Shown here in pieces: positions 38,485 to 47,639 of a stretch of DNA of 64,000 bases; the first letter of the stretch is position 1; the number at the start of each line of letters is the position of its first letter. The position numbers were made by a program, and so were the translations under genes. The notes below the pieces were generated by a model. It saw nothing but the letters and a program-made list of their open reading frames with translations, was not told the origin of the DNA and did no database searches. This stretch comes from an uncultured Pseudoalteromonas sp. (GTDB taxonomy: Bacteria; Pseudomonadota; Gammaproteobacteria; Enterobacterales; Alteromonadaceae): NCBI GenBank assembly GCA_947493455.1, contig CANLRB010000004.1:248001-312000 (forward strand), given 5' to 3'.

Positions 38485-39078
38485 TTAGTCTCTTTCAATG
38501 AGGTAATCTAAATCTTTGATTAAGTTGTTTACTTCAATCGTCGGCACGGCCCCAGGGGCAAATTTTGGCTTAAATATAGCGTGCAATTGTCCTTTGGGGT
38601 TAACTAAGGCGACCGAGGCACTGTGATCAACTGTGTAGTTCTCTGTTTTGCTGTCAGTCATTGCATAAACTAAGTTGATGTCTCTTACAAAAGGAAACAA
38701 GTGTTTATGCTCGCCCGAGATACCTTTAAACGTTGCATCAAAATAATTAATGTAAAGTTTTCGCTTTTCAGCAATATCTCTGGCAGGGTCAACAGATACA
38801 AACCAAACTTGCAGTTGTTCGGATTGTACTTTTGCGTGTACCTGCTGTAATTTAGACAGCGTCATTGGACAAATATCAGGACAACTTGTATACCCCAAAA
38901 ATATAAGCGTCCATTGCCCATCAAAATCAGCGTTTGACACCTTATTTTCATATTGGTCCTGCAGTTTAAATGGCTTTAACTGCTTGGCAGTTTTGTACAC
39001 TAGTGTATTTTCACTAAACTCATGTTCCTGACAGCCAGCAAGTAGGAACAAACATAATATTAAAAATCCAAAGCGCAT
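38485..39078 (-). CDS. SCO/SenC family copper chaperone for cytochrome oxidase
   Basis: SCO proteins deliver copper to the CuA site of cytochrome oxidase subunit II. This 197-residue thioredoxin-fold lipoprotein has a lipobox (LLAGC, Cys about 16), the copper-binding Cys pair in GYTSCPDICPMTLSKLQ and the partner histidine in VDHSASVALVNP. It is the last gene of the cox assembly run, 1 nt after cyoE. Confidence 0.95.
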   Translation of the reverse strand: MRFGFLILCLFLLAGCQEHEFSENTLVYKTAKQLKPFKLQDQYENKVSNADFDGQWTLIFLGYTSCPDICPMTLSKLQQVHAKVQSEQLQVWFVSVDPARDIAEKRKLYINYFDATFKGISGEHKHLFPFVRDINLVYAMTDSKTENYTVDHSASVALVNPKGQLHAIFKPKFAPGAVPTIEVNNLIKDLDYLIERD

Positions 39079-39079
39079 T

Positions 39080-39985
39080 CTAAATCATCCACTTATCAAC
39101 TAAAAGTACAACAAATAATAACATTAACTGCCAAATTGAATACTTAAATGTACCTATCGCTGTGGTTGATTCCTCTCGCCACTTCAACTTAATTGCCATC
39201 ATGATTAACCAACCATTTAATAAACAACTTGTCAGTAAGTAAAAACCGCCCGCCATATTGATGATATAGGGGAATAAGCCAATCACAAACAACAAAACAC
39301 TATAAAGTAAAATCATTGTCTTAGTAAACTCAACGCCATGAGTTACTGGCAACATCGGAATATTCGCCTTGCTATAATCATTCTTGCGGTCTATCGCGAG
39401 AGCCCAAAAGTGAGGTGGAGTCCAAGTAAAAATAATCATAACGAGCAACCAAGGCTCTGCAGACATGCTGCCGGTTTCAGCAACCCACCCTAAGAGCGGT
39501 GGCATCGCGCCAGCCACCCCGCCAATGACAATATTCTGTGGTGTGGCCCTTTTTAGTAATAACGTATAAATAAATGCATAACCCACTAAAGCCGCAAAAG
39601 TTAAGATTGCCGCAAGCCAGTTCGCAAATGCAACAAGCAAAGTTATACCAATAACCGCCAAAAAGAAGGAAAAAATCAAAGCATCATTTGTTGACACACG
39701 ACCTTTAACCACTGGCCGGTTTTGCGTACGTTTCATTTTGTTATCGATATCACTATCAACTAAATGATTGATAACCGCCGCAGACGAAGCGAGTAATGCA
39801 ATACCTAAAATAGAAAGCACTTGATAAATCAGCAAGCGATCATTTTCTGGTGCTAATACCTGCCCGACAACAGCCGTTAATGCTAACAATGCGACTACTC
39901 GGTACTTACATAAAATAAGATAATCTCGAACACGTGCAGCAAAACCGCTATTGTGCATTTGCTTGTTTGTAATTGTTATTGCCAT
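39080..39985 (-). CDS. cyoE: Protoheme IX farnesyltransferase (heme O synthase)
   Basis: This enzyme adds a farnesyl tail to heme B, giving heme O. The 301-residue membrane protein of the UbiA superfamily shows the prenyl-diphosphate motif NHLVDSDIDNKMKRTQNRPV (about residue 75), VVGQVLAP, and a second acidic motif DRKNDYSKANIPMLP. It is also called CtaB. It lies 10 nt after the heme A synthase gene, the next enzyme of the pathway. Confidence 0.97.
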   Translation of the reverse strand: MAITITNKQMHNSGFAARVRDYLILCKYRVVALLALTAVVGQVLAPENDRLLIYQVLSILGIALLASSAAVINHLVDSDIDNKMKRTQNRPVVKGRVSTNDALIFSFFLAVIGITLLVAFANWLAAILTFAALVGYAFIYTLLLKRATPQNIVIGGVAGAMPPLLGWVAETGSMSAEPWLLVMIIFTWTPPHFWALAIDRKNDYSKANIPMLPVTHGVEFTKTMILLYSVLLFVIGLFPYIINMAGGFYLLTSCLLNGWLIMMAIKLKWREESTTAIGTFKYSIWQLMLLFVVLLVDKWMI

Positions 39986-39995
39986 TGTTCGCTCC

Positions 39996-40994
39996 TTAAC
40001 ACTTATATTTTATTAAATACACTAACCGCACTACGCTTAACATCAGCAAGGCGGCTACCAAGTTATGACTAAGCGCCATCAATAGCGGAAACTCAAAAAA
40101 CACCACCATTAAACCCAGCATCACTTGGCATACTAGTAATAGCCACACGATATAAACCGCGTTTTTGATGACTCTTGAATAACAATTTTTAATCAGCTTA
40201 ATTCCAATTAAAACTAAGCCGATTGCAGTCACAACTCCCCATAAGCGATGAGTAAAATGAATCGACATTCGCGCATCAGCTGATAACACACCATATTCAT
40301 ATGTTTGCGCAGCATGTGGTAACTGAAAAACTTGCCAGAAGGAATACCGTGAAAACGTTTCATTGCCACACAGCGGTAGATCAATACAGTGTGACGCACT
40401 ATAATTTGCAGCCAACCAGCCACCCAATGCGATTTGAATCACAACTAAACCGAGTCCAATATAAGCCCAGCTCAGATACGGTTTTGCGCCTTCATCGCCG
40501 CCGGGAATAGACGAATAGGTTAAACGAATATAGAGTAAATACAGTAAAGCAAATATCGAAAAACCACCCAATAAATGCCCCATTACGATAAGCGGTTGCA
40601 ATTGCATTGTTACCGTCAGCATGCCCAATACCGCTTGGAATAAAACCAAAAATGACAACAATACAGGCAGTTTAACCGGAACAATTCGCACACGACGTCG
40701 CATCAAAGACCAAACTGAAATAGCCAGAATAATTAAGCCAAGCGTGCCAGCAAAATAGCGATGGATCATTTCTTTCCATGCTTTTCCTATTTCAACTTCT
40801 AACCCCGGAAATTGAGATTGAGCTGACGCCACTTCTAAATTGGTCTGTGGCACTGTTAAAAAGCCATAGCAACCTGGCCAATCAGGACAACCAAGGCCAG
40901 CATCACTGAGTCGTGTGTAGGCGCCTAAAGCAATCACTGCAAATGCGAAAAAACAACTAAAAACGACGAGCAAATTATATTTCTTATTTTCCAT
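39996..40994 (-). CDS. ctaA: Heme A synthase (COX15/CtaA family)
   Basis: CtaA oxidises the methyl group of heme O to make heme A for aa3-type oxidases. The 332-residue protein has about eight membrane segments. The conserved sequences are GAYTRLSDAGLGCPDWPGCYG, with two cysteines, EMIHRYFAGTLG and IHFTHRLWGVV, whose histidines bind heme. Its presence with cyoE and subunits I-III predicts a heme-A oxidase. Confidence 0.97.
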   Translation of the reverse strand: MENKKYNLLVVFSCFFAFAVIALGAYTRLSDAGLGCPDWPGCYGFLTVPQTNLEVASAQSQFPGLEVEIGKAWKEMIHRYFAGTLGLIILAISVWSLMRRRVRIVPVKLPVLLSFLVLFQAVLGMLTVTMQLQPLIVMGHLLGGFSIFALLYLLYIRLTYSSIPGGDEGAKPYLSWAYIGLGLVVIQIALGGWLAANYSASHCIDLPLCGNETFSRYSFWQVFQLPHAAQTYEYGVLSADARMSIHFTHRLWGVVTAIGLVLIGIKLIKNCYSRVIKNAVYIVWLLLVCQVMLGLMVVFFEFPLLMALSHNLVAALLMLSVVRLVYLIKYKC

Positions 40995-41005
40995 AACTAA
41001 CCTCG

Positions 41006-41500
41006 TTAAGCTCTGCTTCGGCTGTAATTAAGCAACTTTTTAACATCTTTAATTAAGCCTTTTTTAAGTTGCTCATCAGTTTCTTTTTGATAACTCATTG
41101 CATACTTCAAAACGATAAGCCCGCGATGATCGATTAAATACAATTCGTCATTTGACAATGTGTTTCGATTTAACGGATACACCGGGATATCGCTCTTTTC
41201 ATCATCGTTCACTGATAAATTAATCAGGCCCACTCTGAGGTTGTGCTTACCGAGTACATCGTAAATATTTTTGATGGTATTTTTTCTGATTGAACATGTA
41301 CTATCGCAATTGCCGTTTTGCACCATAGCAATCGTCCACTTTTTATCATTTAATTGCCAATCTTCGAGCACCGTATGGTGTGTCAAAAATTCGCCATAAT
41401 TAGTATCGCTACTCCCAAACCAAGACCACTTAAGCGCTCCAATCGCTAAAGCTATCGGGGCAATAAAACATGCCAAAAAAAGAACTATATTTTTATTCAT
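41006..41500 (-). CDS. Cox-cluster membrane-anchored protein with a SCO-like CxxxC
   Basis: This is a 164-residue protein with one N-terminal membrane segment. A region with CDSTCSIRKNTI (a CxxxC pair) and later LYLIDHRGLIVLKY resembles a degenerate thioredoxin/SCO fold, but the SCO histidine is not obvious. Such genes accompany cox clusters in gammaproteobacteria as unnamed oxidase-associated proteins. I chose ATG 41500; the frame extends upstream into the SURF1 gene. It overlaps SURF1 by 8 nt. A copper or redox role is inference. Confidence 0.75.
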   Translation of the reverse strand: MNKNIVLFLACFIAPIALAIGALKWSWFGSSDTNYGEFLTHHTVLEDWQLNDKKWTIAMVQNGNCDSTCSIRKNTIKNIYDVLGKHNLRVGLINLSVNDDEKSDIPVYPLNRNTLSNDELYLIDHRGLIVLKYAMSYQKETDEQLKKGLIKDVKKLLNYSRSRA

Positions 41501-42230
41501 TGTTTTTTTCCTTCTTTGATTTTTTGTATGCAAACACAAAGACACATAATGCAGCGATAGCGAGCAGAGCCCACTGTAGCGCATAGGCTCGATGTTTTTC
41601 TGGTAGCATAACGACCGGTTTATAATGAGGCTGTGTTGAATTCAAGCCTTTTGTCGCATAACCAAAATAGCGAATCTCAGAGATTGATAAATGCTTAGCC
41701 ATTTCGGGTAAAGAAATATATTGAATCACCTTGGGCCAATGCGTATCCATGGTCGATTTTTTCGCTAAACTAAACCCTTTTTTCACATCACTTTGCATTT
41801 GTATATCAAGCTCAACATGTGTGGGTAACGAAAAAGGCGGTAGTACCGCACGATCGCGACCCGCCGCTATCCAACCTAAGTTAACTAAAACCTTTTGTTT
41901 AGAGGTGTGTTCGTTAACTACGATAATGACGTCATAGCCGACTTGCCCCCGCACTATTCTATTGTCTAGTAGCCAAAAGCGCGGGTCGACGTCGCCCTTT
42001 ACGGTTAAAAAAACGCCATTTTTTTGATTATCCTTGGTGAGTTGGTTAAATTGAGTAAAGGTTGTTTGTGGCTTATTTTGAGAAATTTTAATCTCACTTA
42101 ATAGCACTTCCTTGTCGTGCGCGCGATTAAGTTGCCATACTGATAAGGAACTGCAGGTAAGCACAACAAACGCTGTAAGAAGAGCGGGGATCCCTTTACT
42201 AAAGCTTCCAACTACTTGCTCAAATTGCAT
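41493..42230 (-). CDS. SURF1 family oxidase assembly protein
   Basis: SURF1 proteins help insert heme A into cytochrome oxidase subunit I. The approximately 245 residues have two membrane segments at the ends (about 10-30 and 218-238) and the family sequences GVFLTVKGDVDPRFWLLDNR, VLVNLGWIAAGRDR and a C-terminal YALQWALLAI. ATG 42230 is preferred over upstream GTG codons. It is divergent from a small gene on the plus strand. Confidence 0.93.
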   Translation of the reverse strand: MQFEQVVGSFSKGIPALLTAFVVLTCSSLSVWQLNRAHDKEVLLSEIKISQNKPQTTFTQFNQLTKDNQKNGVFLTVKGDVDPRFWLLDNRIVRGQVGYDVIIVVNEHTSKQKVLVNLGWIAAGRDRAVLPPFSLPTHVELDIQMQSDVKKGFSLAKKSTMDTHWPKVIQYISLPEMAKHLSISEIRYFGYATKGLNSTQPHYKPVVMLPEKHRAYALQWALLAIAALCVFVFAYKKSKKEKNNE

Positions 42231-42251
42231 AATCACCACTTAGGAGAAATA

Positions 42252-42560
42252 ATGTACACCATTGTTATTGTTGCACTTTTAATTTTTATTATCGTAAACT
42301 TATTTCACGCGTTCTTTATTATGATCAAAGGCGAGCCGATGATGTCGCGCTACTTAGGTCGCCGTGTCTTTTTTTCTGTTGTGACCTTACTTATTATCAT
42401 TTTGGCGTTAGCAAGCGGCTTGATAACGCCAAACAGTAATCCCTTTACAGAACGTAAACAAACACAAATAAGCACAACCACACTACATCAACAAAGTGCC
42501 AGTACCAAGCCGCGGCCTGAAAGGCAAAGTGTTTATCTGGCGAAAAGTGCCCTTTCATAA
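42252..42560 (+). CDS. DUF2909 family two-helix membrane protein
   Basis: The 102 residues start MYTIVIVALLIFIIVNLFHA with TAGGAGA just upstream of ATG 42252. They form two hydrophobic segments separated by KGEPMMSRYLGRR, the DUF2909 (twin-transmembrane) pattern. The family is usually shorter; here a 40-residue hydrophilic tail runs over the 3' end of the oppositely transcribed subunit III gene for 116 nt. The gene's place inside the cox cluster on the other strand is common. Its function is unknown. Confidence 0.85.
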   Translation: MYTIVIVALLIFIIVNLFHAFFIMIKGEPMMSRYLGRRVFFSVVTLLIIILALASGLITPNSNPFTERKQTQISTTTLHQQSASTKPRPERQSVYLAKSALS

Positions 42561-43323
42561 TGCGTAACCAAACTACGATTAAAATAATTGTGCCTAAGGT
42601 TACGTGCATGCCGTGAAAGCCTGTTAACAAGAAAAAGGTATTGCCATAAATACCCGCATCCAAAGTTAACCCAAGCTCTTGATAAGCATGAATATACTCT
42701 TCAACTTGCAGTACTAAAAATGCGAGGCCGAGTAAAATAGTCAGGCCTAAAAATACTTTAAGTTGCATACGTTTTCCACTTTCAATAGCAGTATGTGCAA
42801 AATGAATCGCCACCGAAGAGACGAGCAGTATAATTGTGTTCATTAATGGCAAGCCAGCCCAACCCATAGCTTGCGTTGTCGTACCATCGGGAGTTTTCAA
42901 TAAAGGCCATTCAGCGCTAAAATCAGGCCACAGTAACTCATGTGTCATAGCGTTGTTACTACCGCCGTCGAGCCACGGAATCGCAAACATACGGGCATAG
43001 AACAAAGCACCAAAAAACGCACAAAAGAACATAACTTCAGAGAAGATAAACCATGCCATTCCCTGTCGAAACGAACGGTCCATCTGAGCCGAATAAAGCC
43101 CAGCATGAGACTCTTCAATCACATTTTTAAACCAGCAAAAAACCATGTACAGCAAAATCGCAATACCGGCGATAAGTATATAAAACCCCCAACCGCCTTC
43201 TTGCTTCGCTGTTTGCATCACACTTAAGCCAGCACCAATTGCAACTAGAAACAGAGCTACAGCGCCGACGATTGGCCACGGGCTTTGCTCTGGTACATAA
43301 TACTTTTCATATTCTGTTTTCAT
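42445..43323 (-). CDS. ctaE: Cytochrome c oxidase subunit III
   Basis: Subunit III is a structural part of the heme-copper oxidase. The 292 residues give seven membrane segments with the family sequences YYVPEQSPWPIVGA, EVMFFCAFFGALFYAR, GFHGMHVTLGTI and AAWYWHFVDVVWLCLF. The start overlaps the end of the Cox11 gene by 17 nt. Confidence 0.97.
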   Translation of the reverse strand: MKTEYEKYYVPEQSPWPIVGAVALFLVAIGAGLSVMQTAKQEGGWGFYILIAGIAILLYMVFCWFKNVIEESHAGLYSAQMDRSFRQGMAWFIFSEVMFFCAFFGALFYARMFAIPWLDGGSNNAMTHELLWPDFSAEWPLLKTPDGTTTQAMGWAGLPLMNTIILLVSSVAIHFAHTAIESGKRMQLKVFLGLTILLGLAFLVLQVEEYIHAYQELGLTLDAGIYGNTFFLLTGFHGMHVTLGTIILIVVWLRIMKGHFSPDKHFAFQAAAWYWHFVDVVWLCLFVFVYVL

Positions 43324-43861
43324 TCTTATTCTCCACTTTTGCCGTTTTCACACTGTCGGAAATATCGAATACAGCATAAGACAGGGTTAATTCCTCAATT
43401 TCATCAGGTAACTCGGGATCGATATAAAATAACAAAGGAAGCTCAGCCTCTTGGTTTGCTTGCATAGGTTGTTGGTTAAAACAAAAACAAGCGACCTTAT
43501 GCAGGTACTTCGCTGCAATGCCTGGAGATACTGACGGAACAGCTTGCATCACCCGATTCTTACCAGCCAAATTTTTAGCGCTAAAGTTAACCGTATACAT
43601 TTCCCCTGGTATCACTTCCATCGCATATTTTTCAGCTTTAACTTTAAATGGTGCACCGGCTTGCGCATGGGTAATAAAGCTAATGCTCACCGTACGTCCT
43701 TCATCAACTTTCTCACTCACTTGCGCAGCTTCTAAACTCGGTTTTCCATTCAATCCCGTTATCTGACAAAACACGTCATAAAGCGGCACTAATGCAAACG
43801 CAAATGCAAACATCAGCAAGGTTGCTAATATTAGCCGCTTTAGTAGTTTGGCGTGTTCCAT
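43307..43861 (-). CDS. ctaG: Cox11/CtaG, copper chaperone for the CuB site
   Basis: Cox11 delivers copper to CuB in subunit I. The 184 residues have one N-terminal membrane anchor and a periplasmic beta domain with the copper motif KVACFCFNQQPM. The family sequence YDVFCQITGLNGK is near residue 30. It overlaps subunit I by one base (TAATG). Confidence 0.97.
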   Translation of the reverse strand: MEHAKLLKRLILATLLMFAFAFALVPLYDVFCQITGLNGKPSLEAAQVSEKVDEGRTVSISFITHAQAGAPFKVKAEKYAMEVIPGEMYTVNFSAKNLAGKNRVMQAVPSVSPGIAAKYLHKVACFCFNQQPMQANQEAELPLLFYIDPELPDEIEELTLSYAVFDISDSVKTAKVENKNENRI

Positions 43862-45435
43862 TACTTCACTACCGGAGGCTGTTCAAAGGTGTGATATGGC
43901 GCAGGTGATGCGACTTCCCACTCTAACCCTTTGGCACCTTCCCATACTTTATCATCCACTTTGTCACCTTTACGGGCACATTTAATGACTACAACAACAA
44001 ACAATAACTGGGACAAGCCAAATGCAAAGCCACCTATACTAATTATCGCGTTAAAGTCAGCAAACTGCAGAGCGTAGTCAGGAATACGCCTCGGCATCCC
44101 CGCCAAGCCAACAAAATGCATTGGGAAGAATAAGATGTTGACACTAATCAGTGACAGCCAAAAGTGCGCTTTAGCGAGTCCAATGTGATACATATTGCCA
44201 GTCCACTTGGGTAGCCAATAATAAACGCCCGCCATAATTGAGAATACCGCACCTGTTACAAGAACATAGTGAAAATGCGCCACAACAAAATAAGTATCGT
44301 GGTACTGAAAGTCCACTGGCGTAATTGCTAGCATCAGTCCTGAAAAACCACCGAGTGTAAACAATACGATAAACGCGATAGAAAACATCATAGGTATTTC
44401 AAACGTCATTGAGCCCCGCCACATAGTCGCAACCCAGTTAAAGACTTTAACGCCTGTCGGTACGGAAATCAGCATAGTGCTATACATAAAGAACAACTCA
44501 CCAGCCAGTGGCATGCCTGTTGTAAACATGTGATGCGCCCATACAATAAATGAAAGCAGTGCAATTGAGGCCGTTGCATAAACCATAGAGGCATAACCAA
44601 ATAAAGGCTTACGGGCAAATGTAGGAATGATTGTCGAGATAATACCGAATGCCGGTAAAATCATAATGTAAACTTCAGGGTGACCGAAGAACCAAAATAT
44701 ATGTTGGAACATTACCGGATCGCCACCACCCGCAGCATTAAAAAAGTCTGTGCCAAAATACTTATCAGTTAATACCATAGTTACCGCACCGGCGAGTACT
44801 GGCATCACAGCAATCAATAAAAATGCGGTTATGAGCCAAGTCCATACAAACAATGGTAGTTTCATCCACGTCATGCCAGGCGCACGCATATTGACTATCG
44901 TTACGACCACATTGATTGCACCCATAATTGAGCTAATCCCCATTATATGAACTGCAAATACAAATAACGCTGTATTATCATTACTATATGTGGTCGATAA
45001 AGGGGCGTAAAAAGTCCAACCAAAGTCTGGACCACCACCTTCCATAAACAAAGATGCAATTAAAATTGAAAATGCAAATGGTAGAATCCAAAAACTCCAG
45101 TTGTTCATCCGTGGTAAAGCCATGTCTGGCGCACCAATCATCATAGGCACCATCCAGTTTGCTAATCCGACAAACGCTGGCATTACGGCACCAAAGACCA
45201 TAATTAAACCATGAACTGTTGTCATTTGATTAAAAAAGTGGGGATCTACAAATTGTAAACCGGGCTGAAATAATTCGGCACGGATCACCATTGCCATTGC
45301 ACCACCGATTAAAAACATAATCAGTGAGAATATTAAATAAAGGCTACCAATATCTTTATGGTTGGTAGTGAATAACCAGCGCTTAAACCCCGACGGCGCG
45401 TGGTGATGTGAGTTATGCTCTGCGTGTGCACTCAT
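43861..45435 (-). CDS. ctaD: Cytochrome c oxidase subunit I (aa3-type)
   Basis: This is the catalytic subunit, carrying heme a, heme a3 and CuB. The 524 residues show heme/CuB ligands in MTTVHGLIMVFGA, WFFGHPEVYIMILPAFG, VWAHHMFTTG and VVAHFHYVLVTG. The GHPEVY form, with its glutamate, marks an A1-type proton-pumping oxidase. Twelve membrane segments are evident. It is coupled to subunit II by a one-base overlap. Confidence 0.98.
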   Translation of the reverse strand: MSAHAEHNSHHHAPSGFKRWLFTTNHKDIGSLYLIFSLIMFLIGGAMAMVIRAELFQPGLQFVDPHFFNQMTTVHGLIMVFGAVMPAFVGLANWMVPMMIGAPDMALPRMNNWSFWILPFAFSILIASLFMEGGGPDFGWTFYAPLSTTYSNDNTALFVFAVHIMGISSIMGAINVVVTIVNMRAPGMTWMKLPLFVWTWLITAFLLIAVMPVLAGAVTMVLTDKYFGTDFFNAAGGGDPVMFQHIFWFFGHPEVYIMILPAFGIISTIIPTFARKPLFGYASMVYATASIALLSFIVWAHHMFTTGMPLAGELFFMYSTMLISVPTGVKVFNWVATMWRGSMTFEIPMMFSIAFIVLFTLGGFSGLMLAITPVDFQYHDTYFVVAHFHYVLVTGAVFSIMAGVYYWLPKWTGNMYHIGLAKAHFWLSLISVNILFFPMHFVGLAGMPRRIPDYALQFADFNAIISIGGFAFGLSQLLFVVVVIKCARKGDKVDDKVWEGAKGLEWEVASPAPYHTFEQPPVVK

Positions 45436-46565
45436 TATTTCGCCTCCCCATTTGCCTGTTGAATATCACTTGGTTGCACCAAGTCACCGGTATTATTTTC
45501 CCAAGCGTTACGCTCATATGTTACGACACTCGCTAACTCTTTGAGATTTAGCATTTTAGCGTACCCTTGCATTGCCGTAGCTGGTTTACCGTTAACAACA
45601 ATATCGATATGGGCGTTGATATCACCCAATGCAATCGGGCTATTTTTAAGGGCAGGAAATACACCAGGTAAGCCGGCACCATTGGGTTGATGACAGGCTG
45701 CGCAATGAGTCATGTATACTTGCTCACCTAAAGTCATTAATTCCTCTTTACTCATCGCAATATTCGCAGATGCAGCTTCTTCAGCTGCTGCCGCAACTTT
45801 TTGTTGCTTAGATTCAACCAACCAAGCGTCAAAGTCTGCGACCTCTTTAACTTCTACAACTACCGGCATAAAACCATGATCTTTACCACACAGCTCGGCA
45901 CATTGACCACGGTATACACCGACTTCATTTACGCGAGTCCAAGCTTCATTAATAAAACCAGGGTTTGCATCTTTTTTAACTGCAAATTCAGGAACCCACC
46001 ATGAGTGAATCACATCGTCAGAAGTCATCAAAAAACGAACTTTTTTATCTTTTGGTAGCACCAGCGGTTTATCAACATCCAATAAGTATGTATCCGACTT
46101 ATCTTCTGAATTATTAATTTGCTCTCTAGGAGTACTCAGAACTGAGTAAAATTCGATATCGTGTTCAAGGTATTGGTAGTGCCACTTCCATTGTGAACCA
46201 GTTATTTTGATTGTAAGATCGGCCTTGGTTGTGTCTTCCATGGCAATTAATGTTTTTGTGGCTGGAATCGCCATGACGATTAAAATAACAAATGGAATTG
46301 CCGTCCATAAAATTTCAATCTTAGTGCTTTCATGAAACTGAGCTGCTGTTGCACCCTTTGATTTTCGATGATGATAAATTGACCAAAACATCACACCAAA
46401 TACAATAACCCCTATGACACAACAGATTAAAAATATAATCATATGAAGGTTATAAACATTCTCACTGATGTCGGTTACCCCAACGGGTAGGTTATATTGA
46501 CTGTTCGCAAACACACTTTGCGGCAGCATCAATATAAGCCATAAGGTTAGTTGGACTAGCCTCAT
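45435..46565 (-). CDS. ctaC: Cytochrome c oxidase subunit II with fused cytochrome c domain
   Basis: Subunit II accepts electrons at CuA. The 376 residues begin with a signal peptide and two membrane segments. The CuA domain follows (DVIHSWWVPEF and GQCAELCGKDHGFMPVVVEV). A C-terminal cytochrome c domain has heme motif CAACH (about residue 288) with methionine ligand candidates in the last 60 residues. The fused cytochrome c makes it caa3-like. It is the first gene of the oxidase operon, with AAGGAG upstream. Confidence 0.97.
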   Translation of the reverse strand: MRLVQLTLWLILMLPQSVFANSQYNLPVGVTDISENVYNLHMIIFLICCVIGVIVFGVMFWSIYHHRKSKGATAAQFHESTKIEILWTAIPFVILIVMAIPATKTLIAMEDTTKADLTIKITGSQWKWHYQYLEHDIEFYSVLSTPREQINNSEDKSDTYLLDVDKPLVLPKDKKVRFLMTSDDVIHSWWVPEFAVKKDANPGFINEAWTRVNEVGVYRGQCAELCGKDHGFMPVVVEVKEVADFDAWLVESKQQKVAAAAEEAASANIAMSKEELMTLGEQVYMTHCAACHQPNGAGLPGVFPALKNSPIALGDINAHIDIVVNGKPATAMQGYAKMLNLKELASVVTYERNAWENNTGDLVQPSDIQQANGEAK

Positions 46566-46930
46566 TCGACGCTCCTTAGCTTATTTATAGGAGATAAAAC
46601 GGAATCGAAGAGAGGACTACGTGATTGAACACTATCAGTGCAATTCCATTTTTATCGTTATTATTATTTGCTTTGAATTCAACTGAATAAAAAACACTCC
46701 GCCTTTTTAAAACTAGTGAATGATTAAATATTATGCAAGTTAAAAAAACATCGAGTTCACATTTTTTTTACATAAATAAAGAATTTGAGATTGTTGAAAA
46801 TACGTTCAACACCTGATGGATATTGGCGATCCGCCAACACTATGAGTGTAGTAAAAAAAATAAAAATAATTTAAAAAAATTAGAAAAGAATCAAAAAAAA
46901 TAGCTAAAGACAAGATTTAATGGGGACAAA
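46566..46930. other. Long AT-rich gap upstream of the cytochrome oxidase operon
   Basis: No gene is seen here. The gap presumably carries the oxidase promoter on the minus strand; CATAAT (complement of 46730-46735) preceded by TTG is a possible extended -10. Two palindromes lie farther out, TGTTGAA/TTCAACA at 46792-46811 and TTGGCG/CGCCAA at 46823-46837. The rest, about 46840-46915, is mostly A runs. Promoter placement is a guess. Confidence 0.5.
46792..46811. promoter_or_regulatory. Candidate operator palindrome upstream of cox operon
   Basis: TGTTGAA at 46792-46798 and TTCAACA at 46805-46811 are exact inverted arms with a 6-nt spacer. Arm length and spacing suit a dimeric regulator. No named consensus is matched with confidence. 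It lies about 230 nt upstream of the subunit II start. Confidence 0.45.
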
Positions 46931-46966
46931 AAAACATAGACCACGATAGCTGTAAGTCTATGTTTT
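46931..46966 (-). terminator. lexA terminator
   Basis: AAAACATAGA at 46931-46940 pairs with TCTATGTTTT at 46957-46966. On the minus strand the stem is followed by a T run (complement of the A residues at 46928-46934). It lies 25 nt past the lexA stop. Confidence 0.8.
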
Positions 46967-46991
46967 ATTATAAATGCAACCTGTGTTCTAG

Positions 46992-47609
46992 TTACATCCA
47001 GTCAGCATTTCTGATGACACCGACAGCTAACCCTTCAATGTTAAAGTGCTCAGCTTGTAAATCAACCTCGATTGTTGAAAACTCGTCATTTTCCGCATGC
47101 AAAAGTACTTTTGACCCTGTTTTTTCAAGCCGTTTAACAGTCACATCCTCGTCAACGCGCGCAACCACAACCTGCCCGTTTTCGGCGACAGGGGTACGAT
47201 GAACAGCCAGTAAGTCACCGTCCAATATGCCAATATCCCTCATACTCATACCATTAACACGCAGTAAAAAATCAGCGCTCGGTTTAAATAAATGAGGGTC
47301 TACCTGATAATGGCTTTCAATATGTTCTTGTGCCAATATTGGCGATCCTGCGGCCACTTGGCCGATCAGTGGTAAACCAAGTTGTTCGGGTTCGTCTTCT
47401 TCAACAAGACGAATACCTCGACTTGCTCCCGGTACCATTTCAATCACACCTTTTTTTGCAAGTGCTTTTAAATGTTCTTCAGCTGCGTTGGCGCTGCGAA
47501 ACCCAAGTGTACCGGCTATCTCTGCACGCGTGGGCGGCATTCCTGTATCTTTAATAAACTCTTTAATAAGCTCTAGAATTTGTGCTTGGCGTTTTGTAAG
47601 AGGGCGCAT
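46992..47609 (-). CDS. lexA: LexA, SOS response repressor
   Basis: LexA represses DNA-damage genes and cleaves itself when RecA is activated. The 205 residues have an N-terminal winged helix ([33 protein letters not shown]), the Ala-Gly cleavage site in [11 protein letters not shown], the catalytic serine in [12 protein letters not shown] and the lysine in [15 protein letters not shown] chose ATG 47609, the family start; the upstream frame contains the SOS boxes. It diverges from plsB, as in E. coli, where dgkA lies between. Confidence 0.98.
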   Translation of the reverse strand: MRPLTKRQAQILELIKEFIKDTGMPPTRAEIAGTLGFRSANAAEEHLKALAKKGVIEMVPGASRGIRLVEEDEPEQLGLPLIGQVAAGSPILAQEHIESHYQVDPHLFKPSADFLLRVNGMSMRDIGILDGDLLAVHRTPVAENGQVVVARVDEDVTVKRLEKTGSKVLLHAENDEFSTIEVDLQAEHFNIEGLAVGVIRNADWM

Positions 47610-47613
47610 ATAA

Positions 47614-47629
47614 CTGGTTTTCCATACAG
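47614..47629 (-). promoter_or_regulatory. Second, weaker SOS box of lexA
   Basis: Read on the minus strand this is CTGT-N8-CCAG, one base off the CTGT-N8-ACAG core. It ends 5 nt before the lexA start codon, and 10 nt separate it from the first box. E. coli lexA also has two boxes. Confidence 0.6.
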
Positions 47630-47639
47630 TACCTAATAA

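Noticed and set aside
46820-47346. Shared 13-mer ATATTGGCGATCC upstream of cox and inside lexA
   Set aside because: A single pair of matches, one of them in conserved lexA coding sequence, is not evidence of a shared site.
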